NCBI RefSeq assembly: GCF_026157085.1
Contig: NZ_JANPVN010000001.1
Location: 806,001-870,000 of the forward strand
Length of the DNA stretch: 64,000 nucleotides
DNA from: Sphingomicrobium arenosum
GTDB taxonomy: Bacteria > Pseudomonadota > Alphaproteobacteria > Sphingomonadales > Sphingomonadaceae
Direction: 5' to 3'
Position numbers and translations under genes: made by a program. Shown here one piece after another: positions 45,219-52,494 of the stretch. Numbering within the stretch: position 1 is the stretch's first letter; each line of letters opens with the position of its first letter. The notes under the pieces are model-generated. The model was not told where the DNA came from. It saw only the letters and a list, made by a program, of their open reading frames with translations, and did no database searches.

Positions 45219-45257
45219 AAAAAATCCCGCGCCGTCCGACGAGCGGGCGACGCGGGA
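45219..45257 (-). terminator. Terminator after the TPR lipoprotein-like gene
   Basis: On the minus strand TCCCGCG (45257-45251) pairs with CGCGGGA (45231-45225), followed by six T residues (45224-45219). It separates the TPR gene from sodB. Confidence 0.82.
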
Positions 45258-45281
45258 AATAGCGAAAAAGCAGGATCGTTA

Positions 45282-45833
45282 CTAGCGCCCAACGACCTGA
45301 TAGCGGGTCAATTCGCGCGCCGCCTCGTCCCAGCCCGGCTCGGCGAGCGCCGCCGCCGCCTTGAGGTCGCGATAGGCGCTCGACACCTCGCCGATATCCT
45401 CATTGGCGATCCCGCGCACATAATAGGCAAGATGCGGTTTCATCGGCTCGAGCTCGATCGAGCGCGTCGACAGTTGCACGGCACGCGCCGCATCCTCCTC
45501 GTGCATCGCCAGGATGGCGGCATTGAGATAAGCGTCGGCTTGGTCGGGCTCGATCTCCAGCGCCCGCGCGAAATCGCGACCCGCCGCCGCATAATCGGCG
45601 CGGTTCATTAGGATGATGCCGCGATTGACATGGGTCGAGGCCTTGTCCTCGCGTGACAGCGCATCCTCGACCAGCGCCCGATCGCAGGTCTGCAGATCCT
45701 GCGCCCCGCTACTGCCTGCCTCGGCCGCGAGATAACAGCTCTCCGCCTGGCTACCACCAAGCGTGATTTTCCCCGCACTGGCGGCGCCGGCGACGCACAG
45801 TAGCGGGATCAAGGCAACATGGATGAGTTTCAT
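45282..45833 (-). CDS. Secreted tetratricopeptide-repeat protein
   Basis: This is a 183-residue periplasmic protein with a signal peptide (cleavage near ASAG, residue 20). A segment with two cysteines follows (AESCYLAAEA, LQTCDRALVED), then about three TPR units (ADYAAAGRDFARALEIEPDQADAYLNAA is part of one). It has no enzymatic motif and the partner is unknown. A very strong ribosome site (AAGGAGG) precedes the ATG, and a 13-bp palindrome lies about 30 nt upstream. It is downstream of pspF in the same direction. Confidence 0.85.
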   Translation of the reverse strand: MKLIHVALIPLLCVAGAASAGKITLGGSQAESCYLAAEAGSSGAQDLQTCDRALVEDALSREDKASTHVNRGIILMNRADYAAAGRDFARALEIEPDQADAYLNAAILAMHEEDAARAVQLSTRSIELEPMKPHLAYYVRGIANEDIGEVSSAYRDLKAAAALAEPGWDEAARELTRYQVVGR

Positions 45834-45861
45834 GGCTCCGTCCTCCTTATGGGAACGGTCC

Positions 45862-45874
45862 GTGATACTATCAC
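45862..45874. promoter_or_regulatory. 13-bp palindrome upstream of the TPR gene
   Basis: GTGATACTATCAC (GTGATA / TATCAC around one base) lies 29 nt before the TPR start, in the 85-nt gap behind pspF. The position suits an operator or an overlapping promoter. The regulator is unknown. Confidence 0.4.
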
Positions 45875-45918
45875 ATGTTAGTCGATTACACCAGTGATCG
45901 CCTTGCTCGGGCCGTGGA

Positions 45919-46971
45919 TCAACCGCCCTCGCCCGACAGGTCGAGCCGCTTGATGGCGTGGCGCAGCTGATCGTAGCTCAGGCCCACCGCCTCGGCGGTC
46001 GCGCGCTGGTTGTAGCGGTTCTTCTCCAGTGCGGCCGCCAGCAAGGCGCGCTCATATTCGGCCACGCTCGCCTTGAAATCGTCGGTCTCGAGGCTTGCGG
46101 CGTTGGGGGACGCATCGGCGGCGGTTGCAGCCGATGCGGCGGCGGCGGGCGCCTCGCCTGCCTCCTCCTGCGCCATTGCCGGCGCCGAGAGCGGCGACCA
46201 TGGCGATTTGAACGGGTCGAAATTGATCGTCGCCACGGGCCGCTCGGGATCCTCGGCGCGATAGACCGCGCGTTCGACCACGTTGCGAAGCTCGCGCACA
46301 TTGCCCGGCCAGCCATGCTTTTCGAGCCGTTCGAGCGCGGCCTCGTCGAAGCCTGGCCAATTGGGCCAGTCGAGTTCGACCGCCATGCGCCGCCCGAAAT
46401 GATCGGCGAGCAGGGCAATATCGCCTTCTCGCGCCCGCAAAGGCGGCAAGGTCACCACCTCGAACGACAGGCGATCGAGCAGGTCGGCGCGGAATTTTCC
46501 GCGCGCGACGAGATGCGGCAGATGTTCATTAGTCGCGGCGACGATACGCACGTCGACCCGGATCGGCTTCGAGGCGCCGATGCGCGTCACCTCGCCATAT
46601 TCGACCGTACGTAGCAGCCGCTCCTGCGCCGCTGCCGACAAGGTCGCCAATTCATCGAGGAAGAGCGTGCCGCCATCGGCTTCCTCGAACCGCCCCTGCC
46701 TCGTCTTGGTCGCACCCGTGAAGCTGCCCGCCTCATGCCCGAACAGCTCGGCCTCGATCAGCGTTTCGGGCAGCGCGGCGCAGTTCATCGTCACCAGAGG
46801 CCCCGACCAGCGCTGCGACAGGCGGTGGAGACGTTCGGCGATCAGTTCCTTGCCGGTGCCGCGCTCGCCGATGACGAGCACGGGACGATCGAGCGGCGCG
46901 GCGCGGCTCGCCCGCTCCACGGCATCGAGAAAGGCCAGTGACTGGCCGACAAATTGGTTCGCCCGCTCCAT
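45919..46971 (-). CDS. pspF: Phage shock protein operon transcriptional activator PspF
   Basis: PspF is the sigma-54 enhancer-binding AAA+ activator of the psp operon, held inactive by PspA until membrane stress. The 350 residues show no receiver domain. They contain Walker A GERGTGKE, the sigma-54 contact loop as GSFTGA (usually GAFTGA), Walker B GGTLFLDEL, sensor regions, an Ala-rich linker and a C-terminal Fis-type helix-turn-helix (ATAEAVGLSYDQLRHAIKR). The ATG at 46971 (MERANQF) matches PspF starts. The gene is divergent from pspA. Confidence 0.93.
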   Translation of the reverse strand: MERANQFVGQSLAFLDAVERASRAAPLDRPVLVIGERGTGKELIAERLHRLSQRWSGPLVTMNCAALPETLIEAELFGHEAGSFTGATKTRQGRFEEADGGTLFLDELATLSAAAQERLLRTVEYGEVTRIGASKPIRVDVRIVAATNEHLPHLVARGKFRADLLDRLSFEVVTLPPLRAREGDIALLADHFGRRMAVELDWPNWPGFDEAALERLEKHGWPGNVRELRNVVERAVYRAEDPERPVATINFDPFKSPWSPLSAPAMAQEEAGEAPAAAASAATAADASPNAASLETDDFKASVAEYERALLAAALEKNRYNQRATAEAVGLSYDQLRHAIKRLDLSGEGG

Positions 46972-46981
46972 GACCGATATG

Positions 46982-46999
46982 TGGTGGAAAATCCCACCA
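46982..46999. promoter_or_regulatory. Candidate PspF enhancer site
   Basis: TGGTGG (46982-46987) and CCACCA (46994-46999) form an inverted repeat about 75-90 bp upstream of the sigma-54 promoter, inside the pspF leader. The distance is typical for a bacterial enhancer. Binding by PspF here is inference. Confidence 0.45.
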
Positions 47000-47073
47000 T
47001 CTGGCAAGATATTTCATGCTGCAATGCGGCGGAAAACAGCCTTTTTCACCGATTTGCAAAGACTGTGGCTTTT

Positions 47074-47089
47074 TGGCACGTTTCTCGCA
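47074..47089 (+). promoter_or_regulatory. Sigma-54 promoter of the psp operon
   Basis: TGGCACG then TTTC then TCGCA reads as a -24/-12 element, with GG (47075-47076) and GC (47087-47088) separated by exactly 10 bp. Only one base differs from the core consensus TTGC at -12. The expected start site is near 47100, about 25 nt before the pspA ATG. Confidence 0.85.
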
Positions 47090-47124
47090 TAGGATTGGGC
47101 AACCAAGCGTTACAGGAGTGCCTC

Positions 47125-47793
47125 ATGGCCATCTTCTCCCGAGTTAGGGACATTTTCGCAGCCAATATGACCGAGCTGCTCGACCGTGCGGAGGATCCCG
47201 CGCGGATGATCCGCATGATCATCCTCGAAATGGAAGAAACCCTCGTCGAGGTGCGCGCCTCCGCCGCGCGTTCGATCGCCGACGGCAAGGAAATGCGCCG
47301 CGCCCTGGGCCGTCTCGAGGAACTGCAGGACAGCTGGACCGAGAAGGCCGAGCTTGCCCTGTCCAAGGATCGCGAGGATCTTGCCAAGCAGGCGCTGATC
47401 GAACGCCAGAAGGCGGCCGACATGGCCGAGGGGCTGCGCAGCGAGATCGACGCGATCGACGAGACGCTGAAAGTCTACGAGGCCGACATCGCCAAGCTGC
47501 AGGGCAAGCTGCGCGAGGCCCGCTCGCGCCAGAATGCCATCGCCACGCGCCTTGAAAGCGCGATGAGCCGCGCCAAGGCGCGCGAAGTCCTCAACGGCAA
47601 CCGCACGCAGGACGCCTTCTCGCGCTTCGAGAGCCTCGAACGCCGCGCCGATCTCGCCGAGGGGCAGGCGGATGCGCTCGGCATGACGGGGCCAAAGAGC
47701 CTCGAAGAGGAAATCGCCGAATTGAAGTCGTCCGAAAAGGTCGACCAGGAACTTGAGGCCATGAAGGCCGCGCTCCGCGCCAAGCGCGATTAA
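47125..47793 (+). CDS. pspA: Phage shock protein A
   Basis: PspA is the ESCRT-III-like membrane-remodelling protein that coats damaged inner membrane and inhibits PspF. The 222-residue product is almost entirely coiled coil and begins with the amphipathic membrane-binding helix (MAIFSRVRDIFAANM). The conserved EDPARMIRMIILEMEETL follows. Length equals E. coli PspA. A ribosome site ACAGGAG precedes the ATG. It is the first gene behind a sigma-54 promoter and is divergent from pspF. Confidence 0.97.
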   Translation: MAIFSRVRDIFAANMTELLDRAEDPARMIRMIILEMEETLVEVRASAARSIADGKEMRRALGRLEELQDSWTEKAELALSKDREDLAKQALIERQKAADMAEGLRSEIDAIDETLKVYEADIAKLQGKLREARSRQNAIATRLESAMSRAKAREVLNGNRTQDAFSRFESLERRADLAEGQADALGMTGPKSLEEEIAELKSSEKVDQELEAMKAALRAKRD

Positions 47794-47847
47794 GAGAGTC
47801 GGGCAAAGCGCGACTGAGCGACACGATAACAAGGGGAATAAGGGACA

Positions 47848-48174
47848 ATGTTCGAAGACGTCTTTCTGCCGATCATGATCGTGGGCATGCTGTTTATCGG
47901 CCTGCCGTGGATCATCTTCCATTACATCACCAAGTGGAAGACGCAGGCCACGCTCACCGTACCCGATGAGCGATTGCTCGAGGAACTGCACGAGGCCGCG
48001 CGCCGTCTCGATGACCGCATCTGCACGATCGAGCGGATCATGAGCGCGGAAGATCCCGCATGGCGCGACAAGTGCATCTCGTCCGACCGGCTGCGCGACC
48101 AGAATTTGCTTGGCCGCGCCGACGAACTGCTCGCCGAACATGAGGCCCTGCTCGACCGCAAGAAGGAGCGCTGA
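47848..48174 (+). CDS. pspB: Phage shock protein B
   Basis: PspB is a small inner-membrane protein that, with PspC, relieves PspA inhibition of PspF. The 108 residues have one N-terminal helix (~5-28) and a cytoplasmic helical region (LEELHEAARRLDDRICTIERIM) typical of PspB. A C-terminal extension (ESSDR-type region to KKER) makes it longer than the 74-residue E. coli protein. It is 54 nt after pspA and 2 nt before pspC. Confidence 0.9.
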   Translation: MFEDVFLPIMIVGMLFIGLPWIIFHYITKWKTQATLTVPDERLLEELHEAARRLDDRICTIERIMSAEDPAWRDKCISSDRLRDQNLLGRADELLAEHEALLDRKKER

Positions 48175-48176
48175 CA

Positions 48177-48563
48177 ATGACCGGTCCTGCCCGCCATACC
48201 AAATTCTACAAGGACAAGAAGAACGGCAAGGTCATGGGCGTGTGCGCCGGCCTCGCCGACTATACCGGCGTCGATGTCAGCCTCATGCGCATCATGGTGC
48301 TGTTCGCCATCATCATGAGCTCGGGTTCGGCCTTCATGCTCTACCTGATCGCGGGCGTCATCGCCGAGGACAAGCCCGCCGAACTGGCCTATGAAAATGA
48401 ATCCGACCGCCAGTTCTGGCGCCAGGTGCGGGCCAGCCCGACCAAGTCGGCCAAGGCGATCCACGCCGAATTTCGCGCCATCGACCGCCGCCTCGCCGAC
48501 ATCGAAAGCTATGTCACCAGCGAGAACCGGGTCCTTGCGCGCCAAATCGACGAACTGAAGTAA
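48177..48563 (+). CDS. pspC: Phage shock protein C
   Basis: PspC has a PspC domain with one hydrophobic helix. The family motif is visible as KKNGKVMGVCAGLADYTGVDVSLMRI, followed by a membrane segment (MVLFAIIMSSGSAFMLYLIAGVI). The remaining ~60 residues are a charged helical tail ending in RQIDELK, matching the coiled-coil style of the proteins that follow. It senses envelope damage together with PspB. Confidence 0.94.
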   Translation: MTGPARHTKFYKDKKNGKVMGVCAGLADYTGVDVSLMRIMVLFAIIMSSGSAFMLYLIAGVIAEDKPAELAYENESDRQFWRQVRASPTKSAKAIHAEFRAIDRRLADIESYVTSENRVLARQIDELK

Positions 48564-48574
48564 AGGGGCGTCAC

Positions 48575-48871
48575 ATGCATTTCGCAGACCTTTTGGCCAC
48601 GATCCTCGTCATCCTCCTGCCGATGGCCCTGGTCACCTACTTCCTCAATCGCTGGTTCAACCAGCGCGAGCGCAAGATCGAGATCGAGGCGCACATGGCC
48701 GCCGAGAAGGCCGCGCAATATGCCACGGCCAATCAGGCCATCGAACAGCGCGTGCGCGTGCTCGAACAGATCGTGGTCGACAGCGGGGCGCAGACCGCCT
48801 CGCAGATCGAGGCACTGCGAGACATCCAGCAACTCGGTCACCTGGAGCCGAAGAAGGAGGCTGTGCGCTGA
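48575..48871 (+). CDS. PspB-like single-pass protein 1 (98 aa)
   Basis: The first of four small genes after pspC. One N-terminal membrane helix (about residues 6-25) is followed by a charged coiled coil containing RVRVLEQIVVDSG and QIEALRD. The motif parallels PspB's RICTIERIM. It has no enzymatic signature. It is 11 nt after pspC with the ribosome site AAAGGGG, and its stop overlaps the next start as TGATG. It could be an accessory partner or alternative to PspB. Confidence 0.82.
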   Translation: MHFADLLATILVILLPMALVTYFLNRWFNQRERKIEIEAHMAAEKAAQYATANQAIEQRVRVLEQIVVDSGAQTASQIEALRDIQQLGHLEPKKEAVR

Positions 48872-49182
48872 TGGGCACTTTCGAATTCATCCTGGGGATC
48901 ATCGCGCTGACCACACTCGGCACCTTTCTCTCCAATTGGCAGCGCGCCAAGCATGGCTATCCCATCACCGACGACATGGGCAATGTGATCAGTCGCGAAA
49001 CGGGGACGCAGGCGCAGGCGCATGAGGCGCGCATCGAAGCGCTCGAGAAGCGCCTCGCCGTGCTCGAGCGCATCGCGACCGATCGCGGTGTCCAGACCGC
49101 CGACCAGATCGACGCGCTGCGTCAACTCGATCAGCTCGATCGGCTAGACAAGGCGCGCCGGGCGCGGGAGACGAACCGGTGA
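48871..49182 (+). CDS. PspB-like single-pass protein 2 (103 aa)
   Basis: This protein has an N-terminal helix (residues 4-22), then KHGYPITDDMGNV, a motif shared with the next gene product, then a coiled coil with RLAVLERIATDRG and QIDALRQL. The LERI-type block is nearly the same as in the neighbours at 48575 and 49520, so this is a tandem paralogue. TGATG and ATGA overlaps join it to the genes on both sides. The function is unknown. Confidence 0.82.
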   Translation: MGTFEFILGIIALTTLGTFLSNWQRAKHGYPITDDMGNVISRETGTQAQAHEARIEALEKRLAVLERIATDRGVQTADQIDALRQLDQLDRLDKARRARETNR

Positions 49183-49520
49183 ACAGCCTCGTCGTCATCG
49201 GCGCCCTCATCATCGGGATCCTCGGAGTGATCGGCTGGATCATCACCGAGACCATGAAGGTCAAGCACGGCTATCCGATCGAGGACAGCATGGGCCGCAA
49301 GGTCTCGCCCGGAAACCCGCAGAAATTGCTGGAACTCAAGGAAGAGAATGCCGCCCTGCGCGACCAGCTCGACAAGGTGTACGACCGCCTCGAGACGCTC
49401 GAACGGATCGTCACCGACAAGCCCTCGCGTCTTGCCGCCGAAATCGATAATCTCAAGACCCTGCCGCCGCGGCCCGAAAAGTCGGAGCCGCTTTCCGGCA
49501 ACGAGAAGGAAGAAGGCTGA
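49179..49520 (+). CDS. PspB-like single-pass protein 3 (113 aa)
   Basis: The third in the series has a glycine/isoleucine-rich helix (residues 5-23), the shared KHGYPIEDSMGRKV motif, a coiled coil with RLETLERIVTDKP and EIDNLKTL, and an acidic, Pro-containing tail. The KHGYPI motif links it closely to the preceding protein. ATGA overlap before and TGATG overlap after indicate coupled translation. Confidence 0.82.
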   Translation: MNSLVVIGALIIGILGVIGWIITETMKVKHGYPIEDSMGRKVSPGNPQKLLELKEENAALRDQLDKVYDRLETLERIVTDKPSRLAAEIDNLKTLPPRPEKSEPLSGNEKEEG

Positions 49521-49753
49521 TGGATCCGTTCTCGATGGTCGTGGCGATCGTCGCCATCGTCATGGGTGCCAAGGTACTCGACAGCTTCGCCAAGGCGCGT
49601 GGCAAGGCGGCGGGCAGCCAGATGGAGGGCCCCGAGGTCAAGGCGCTGCGCGAAGAGGTCGCGGCGCTGAAGGACCGCCTCCACGTTCTTGAACGCATCG
49701 CGGTCGAGAAGAACGACAGCCTGACCCGCGAAATCGAGAATTTGCGCGACTGA
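49520..49753 (+). CDS. PspB-like single-pass protein 4 (77 aa)
   Basis: The shortest of the series has one N-terminal hydrophobic segment (residues 4-18), a short basic linker, and a coiled coil with RLHVLERIAVEKN and EIENLRD. It lacks the KHGYPI motif. The TGATG overlap with the previous gene places it in the same operon. SufE begins 23 nt downstream but is not part of the stress series. Confidence 0.8.
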   Translation: MDPFSMVVAIVAIVMGAKVLDSFAKARGKAAGSQMEGPEVKALREEVAALKDRLHVLERIAVEKNDSLTREIENLRD

Positions 49754-49776
49754 GCCAGCCTCGCTAACAGGCGGCC

Positions 49777-50190
49777 ATGAGCCTCCCTCCCCTTTCCGAT
49801 ATCGCCGAGGAATATGAATTCCTCGAGAGCGAGGATCGCTATCGCCTGCTGATCGACCTCGGGCGCAAGCTCGATCCCATGCCCGAGGCGCTCAAGACCG
49901 ACGCCACCAAGGTGCGCGGCTGCTCGGCCAGCGTTTGGGTCTATCCGACCCAGGATGGCGACAGGCTCCACTTCCTCGCCGACAGCAATGCGGCGATCAC
50001 CAAGGGCGTCGTCGCGCTGGTACTCGCCGCGGTGCAGGACAAGACGGCGGCGGACGTGGCCGCGACCGACATCGCCGGCGCGCTGGAGCCCTTCGACCTC
50101 AGCCGCGAATTGTCGTCCAACCGGACGCAGGGCGTTCCCAACATGATCGCGCTGGTTCGCGAGACCGCCGAGCGGCTGGCTGCGGGCTGA
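49777..50190 (+). CDS. sufE: SufE family cysteine desulfuration protein
   Basis: SufE accepts sulfur from the desulfurase SufS for iron-sulfur cluster assembly. The 137-residue protein carries its acceptor Cys in KVRGCSASVWVYP near residue 49, and ends in the family pattern (ELSSNRTQGVPNMIALVRE). No sufS or sufBCD gene is nearby; it sits beside the psp genes and overlaps a thioesterase gene by TGATG. Membership in the psp transcript is possible but not shown. Confidence 0.94.
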   Translation: MSLPPLSDIAEEYEFLESEDRYRLLIDLGRKLDPMPEALKTDATKVRGCSASVWVYPTQDGDRLHFLADSNAAITKGVVALVLAAVQDKTAADVAATDIAGALEPFDLSRELSSNRTQGVPNMIALVRETAERLAAG

Positions 50191-50654
50191 TGGACGACAG
50201 CGAAAAGCGCCGGCTGATGCAGGAGCGTGCCGACCTCCTCGCCAATTTCGACATCGCCCAATTCCTGCGGCTCATCGGGTCCGTCGGTCATGGCAAGGCA
50301 CTCGGCTACGACTATGTCGACCATGGCGACAATTGGGTCGAACTCGGCCTCTCGCCCAAGCCCGAACTGGTCGGGGTGCCCGAAGACGGCATCCTCGCCT
50401 CGGGCGCCATCGTCGGGCTGCTCGACACCTGTGGCGGCGCCTCGGTATGGCAGGCGCTGGGCAAGTTCGAGCCGATCGTCACGATCGATCTTCGCCTCGA
50501 CTATCTTCGCCCCGCGACGATCGAGGATCGCATTATCGCGCGCTGCGAAACCTACAAGTTGACCCGCTCGGTCGCCTTCGTGCGCGGCATCGCCCGGCTC
50601 GAAGACGGGCGCGAATTGGCCCATGTCGCGGGCACTTTCATGGTGAAGGCCTGA
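50190..50654 (+). CDS. PaaI-family (hotdog) thioesterase
   Basis: This 154-residue hotdog-fold protein has the thioesterase segments ILASGAIVGLLDTCGGAS (helix with the catalytic acid near residue 78), ITIDLRLDYLRPATIED-like strands and AHVAGTFMVKA. It would hydrolyse an acyl-CoA of unknown chain. It is joined to sufE by a TGATG overlap. The longer frame upstream overlaps sufE out of frame and is discarded. Confidence 0.88.
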   Translation: MDDSEKRRLMQERADLLANFDIAQFLRLIGSVGHGKALGYDYVDHGDNWVELGLSPKPELVGVPEDGILASGAIVGLLDTCGGASVWQALGKFEPIVTIDLRLDYLRPATIEDRIIARCETYKLTRSVAFVRGIARLEDGRELAHVAGTFMVKA

Positions 50655-50672
50655 GGCCCTAGCTCCTCTCGC

Positions 50673-51209
50673 TCAACCGAGGTCGATACGGCGCTGTTCG
50701 GCGCTTTTGAGCACGTCATAGGCCGCCTGCACCTTCTGGAATTCTGCAGCGGCCTCTTCGTCCCCCGGATTGACGTCGGGGTGGAGTTCCTTGGCACGGG
50801 CGCGATAGGCCTTGCGGATATCCTCGAACTCGGCGTGGGCGTCGAGGCCGAAGAGGTCGAGCGCGCGCATCTCGTCTCGGCTGCGGCTGCCATCGCCCGA
50901 GCCCGCCCATTCGTAATGCGCCGATTGGCGAAAACCGCTGGCATCGCGGCTTTCATCGGCAGCGCGCTTGGCCGCCTCTTCCTTCGACAGGCCGGCGAAG
51001 TAATTCCAGTTCTTGTTATATTCGGCGGCGTGTTTTTCGCAGAAATACCAGCGTTCGGGGCTGTTGGGCGCCTTGGGCGCCGGGCGGTCGCCGACTTCGG
51101 TGCAATTGACGCGGTCGCACAGGCGCACCTTGGCCGCCTCGCGGCTCTTGTCGCCATAGCTGCGCCAGCGGGGAAAGCCCCAATCGTCGGATCGTCCGGG
51201 TCTCGGCAT
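50673..51209 (-). CDS. J-domain protein with N-terminal Cys-containing region
   Basis: The 178-residue protein has a C-terminal J domain (about residues 115-178) with the HPD motif in AKELHPDVNPGDEEA, so it stimulates an Hsp70 (DnaK-type) ATPase. The N-terminal 80 residues contain RLCDRVNCTEVG and RWYFCEKHAAEYN, which could bind zinc. No G/F or classic zinc-finger domain is present, so it is a class C J protein. It lies downstream of the rnpB gene in the same direction. Confidence 0.88.
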   Translation of the reverse strand: MPRPGRSDDWGFPRWRSYGDKSREAAKVRLCDRVNCTEVGDRPAPKAPNSPERWYFCEKHAAEYNKNWNYFAGLSKEEAAKRAADESRDASGFRQSAHYEWAGSGDGSRSRDEMRALDLFGLDAHAEFEDIRKAYRARAKELHPDVNPGDEEAAAEFQKVQAAYDVLKSAEQRRIDLG

Positions 51210-51271
51210 CGAGCCTAGTTAGGGTGGCAAGACCCAAAGCGCTACCCCCACCCTTGGGGTGGGGCCGCGAA

Positions 51272-51648
51272 AAATTGCCAGGGGGCCTGTAAGCCGGGTT
51301 CTGTCCATCCCTTGCGGGACTGTGCGACCATTCATCTCGGCACGCCGTTGCCGACGCGCTCCAGCAGCCAACCCGGGCGACGGACCGGAACCGGTCCATG
51401 TGCCGCCCCTATTCGGCCTTGCTCCCGGTGGGGTTTACCGTGCCGGCGATGTTGCCATCACCGCGGTGCGCTCTTGCCGCACCCGTTCGCCCTGGCCGCC
51501 CCGAGGAGCGGTGGTATGCTTTCTGTGGCACTATCCCTGAGCGCATCCGAGGACACGCCCGCCGGGCGTTACCCGGCACCGTTGTTCCGTGGAGCCCGGA
51601 CTTTCCTCGACATGCAAGCATGACGCGGCCGCCCGGCCCCCTGGCACG
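51272..51648 (-). ncRNA. rnpB: RNase P RNA (bacterial type A)
   Basis: The minus strand carries the conserved blocks of bacterial RNase P RNA: GAGGAAAGTCCGGGCTCCA near the 5' end, GTGCCGGGTAACGCCCGGCG, AGTGCCACAGAAA, and the 3' block GACAGAACCCGGCTTACAGG. The ends pair as P1 (TGCCAGGGGGCC with GGCCCCCTGGCA), and a T5 tract follows at 51275-51271. The length is about 375 nt. It processes tRNA 5' ends with the RnpA protein. The exact ends are estimated to within a few bases. Confidence 0.95.
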
Positions 51649-51652
51649 GGCC

Positions 51653-51681
51653 GATGTAGGATCAAATTCGAACAGTGTCCA
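51653..51681 (-). promoter_or_regulatory. Promoter of rnpB
   Basis: On the minus strand a -35 element TGGACA (51681-51676) and a -10 element TACATC (51658-51653) are separated by exactly 17 nt. The start site would fall at the 5' end of the RNase P RNA. The -10 overlaps one arm of a 9-bp inverted repeat (GTAGGATCA at 51656-51664, TGATCCTAC at 51750-51758). Confidence 0.7.
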
Positions 51682-51779
51682 CTTTGTCCACTTCGTGGAA
51701 CTTTGCGTGTGGCAAGCCTGAGAAAGACCGCGAGCGAGTAGGTCAGAAATGATCCTACAATACCAGCACTTTATCGCGA

Positions 51780-52460
51780 CTATTGGGGACGCGGCAGCAA
51801 GAGGGCCAGGAGCTTGGCGCGGCATTCGCCGTCGATGATGCCGTCGATCACCTCGGGGCGGAAGCGGCGCTGGAAGGCCACCACCGCCGCGGTGGGATCG
51901 GTGACGTCATAGCCGAAGCGCTCCAATGCCAGCATGAAGCCGCTGTCGGTCCAGAAGGGGTCCATCAGATCCTTGGTCGGGCTGGGCAGCGCGAGCCGCC
52001 GCTTGGCCAGCGCGGGCCAGGGAAATTTCTCGCCCGGGTCCTGCTTGCGCGTGGGGGCTATGTCCGAATGGGCGACCACATTGCCGCGGCTGATGCCATG
52101 GCGGTTTTTGATGTCGGCGAGCAGCGGAATGAGCGCGGCGATCTGTTCGTCGGGAAAATCGGGATAGCCGAAGTCGTGACCCGGGTTGACGATCTCGATC
52201 CCGACGCTGGCCGAATTCACATCGGTGATACCGCGCCAATAGCTCTTGCCCGCGTGCCAGGCACGCTTCTCCTCGTCCACCAGCTGGAAGACGCGGCCAT
52301 CCTCCTCGATGCAATAATGCGCCGACACGCCGCCATCGGCGCTACACATTTTGTCGAGCGCGGCCTCCCCCGTCGGCATGCCGGTATAATGGAGCACGAT
52401 CATCGAGACCGGCAGGAGGCGGTCGCCGAAATTGGGCGATGGGCGTTGGATCAGCTCCAT
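51780..52460 (-). CDS. N-acetylmuramoyl-L-alanine amidase (AmpD/AmiD type)
   Basis: This is a 226-residue Amidase_2 protein. Zinc ligands are the His in MIVLHYTG, the His in VVAHSDIAPTRK and the Asp in the following KQDPG; the catalytic Glu lies in VGIEIVNPG. A C-terminal peptidoglycan-binding module (~150-226) follows. No signal peptide is visible, so it is probably a cytoplasmic AmpD-like enzyme that cuts the peptide from anhydro-MurNAc. That step would feed the AmgK/MurU route at 8153-9894. A GTG at 52469 is an alternative start. Confidence 0.87.
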   Translation of the reverse strand: MELIQRPSPNFGDRLLPVSMIVLHYTGMPTGEAALDKMCSADGGVSAHYCIEEDGRVFQLVDEEKRAWHAGKSYWRGITDVNSASVGIEIVNPGHDFGYPDFPDEQIAALIPLLADIKNRHGISRGNVVAHSDIAPTRKQDPGEKFPWPALAKRRLALPSPTKDLMDPFWTDSGFMLALERFGYDVTDPTAAVVAFQRRFRPEVIDGIIDGECRAKLLALLLPRPQ

Positions 52461-52494
52461 GACGCCCACTTAGGCGTCATTTGCCGGGGCGGCG

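Noticed and set aside
51259..51825. Several overlapping open frames on both strands around 51.3-51.8 kb
   Set aside because: The region is the RNase P RNA gene and its promoter; the frames have no protein features.
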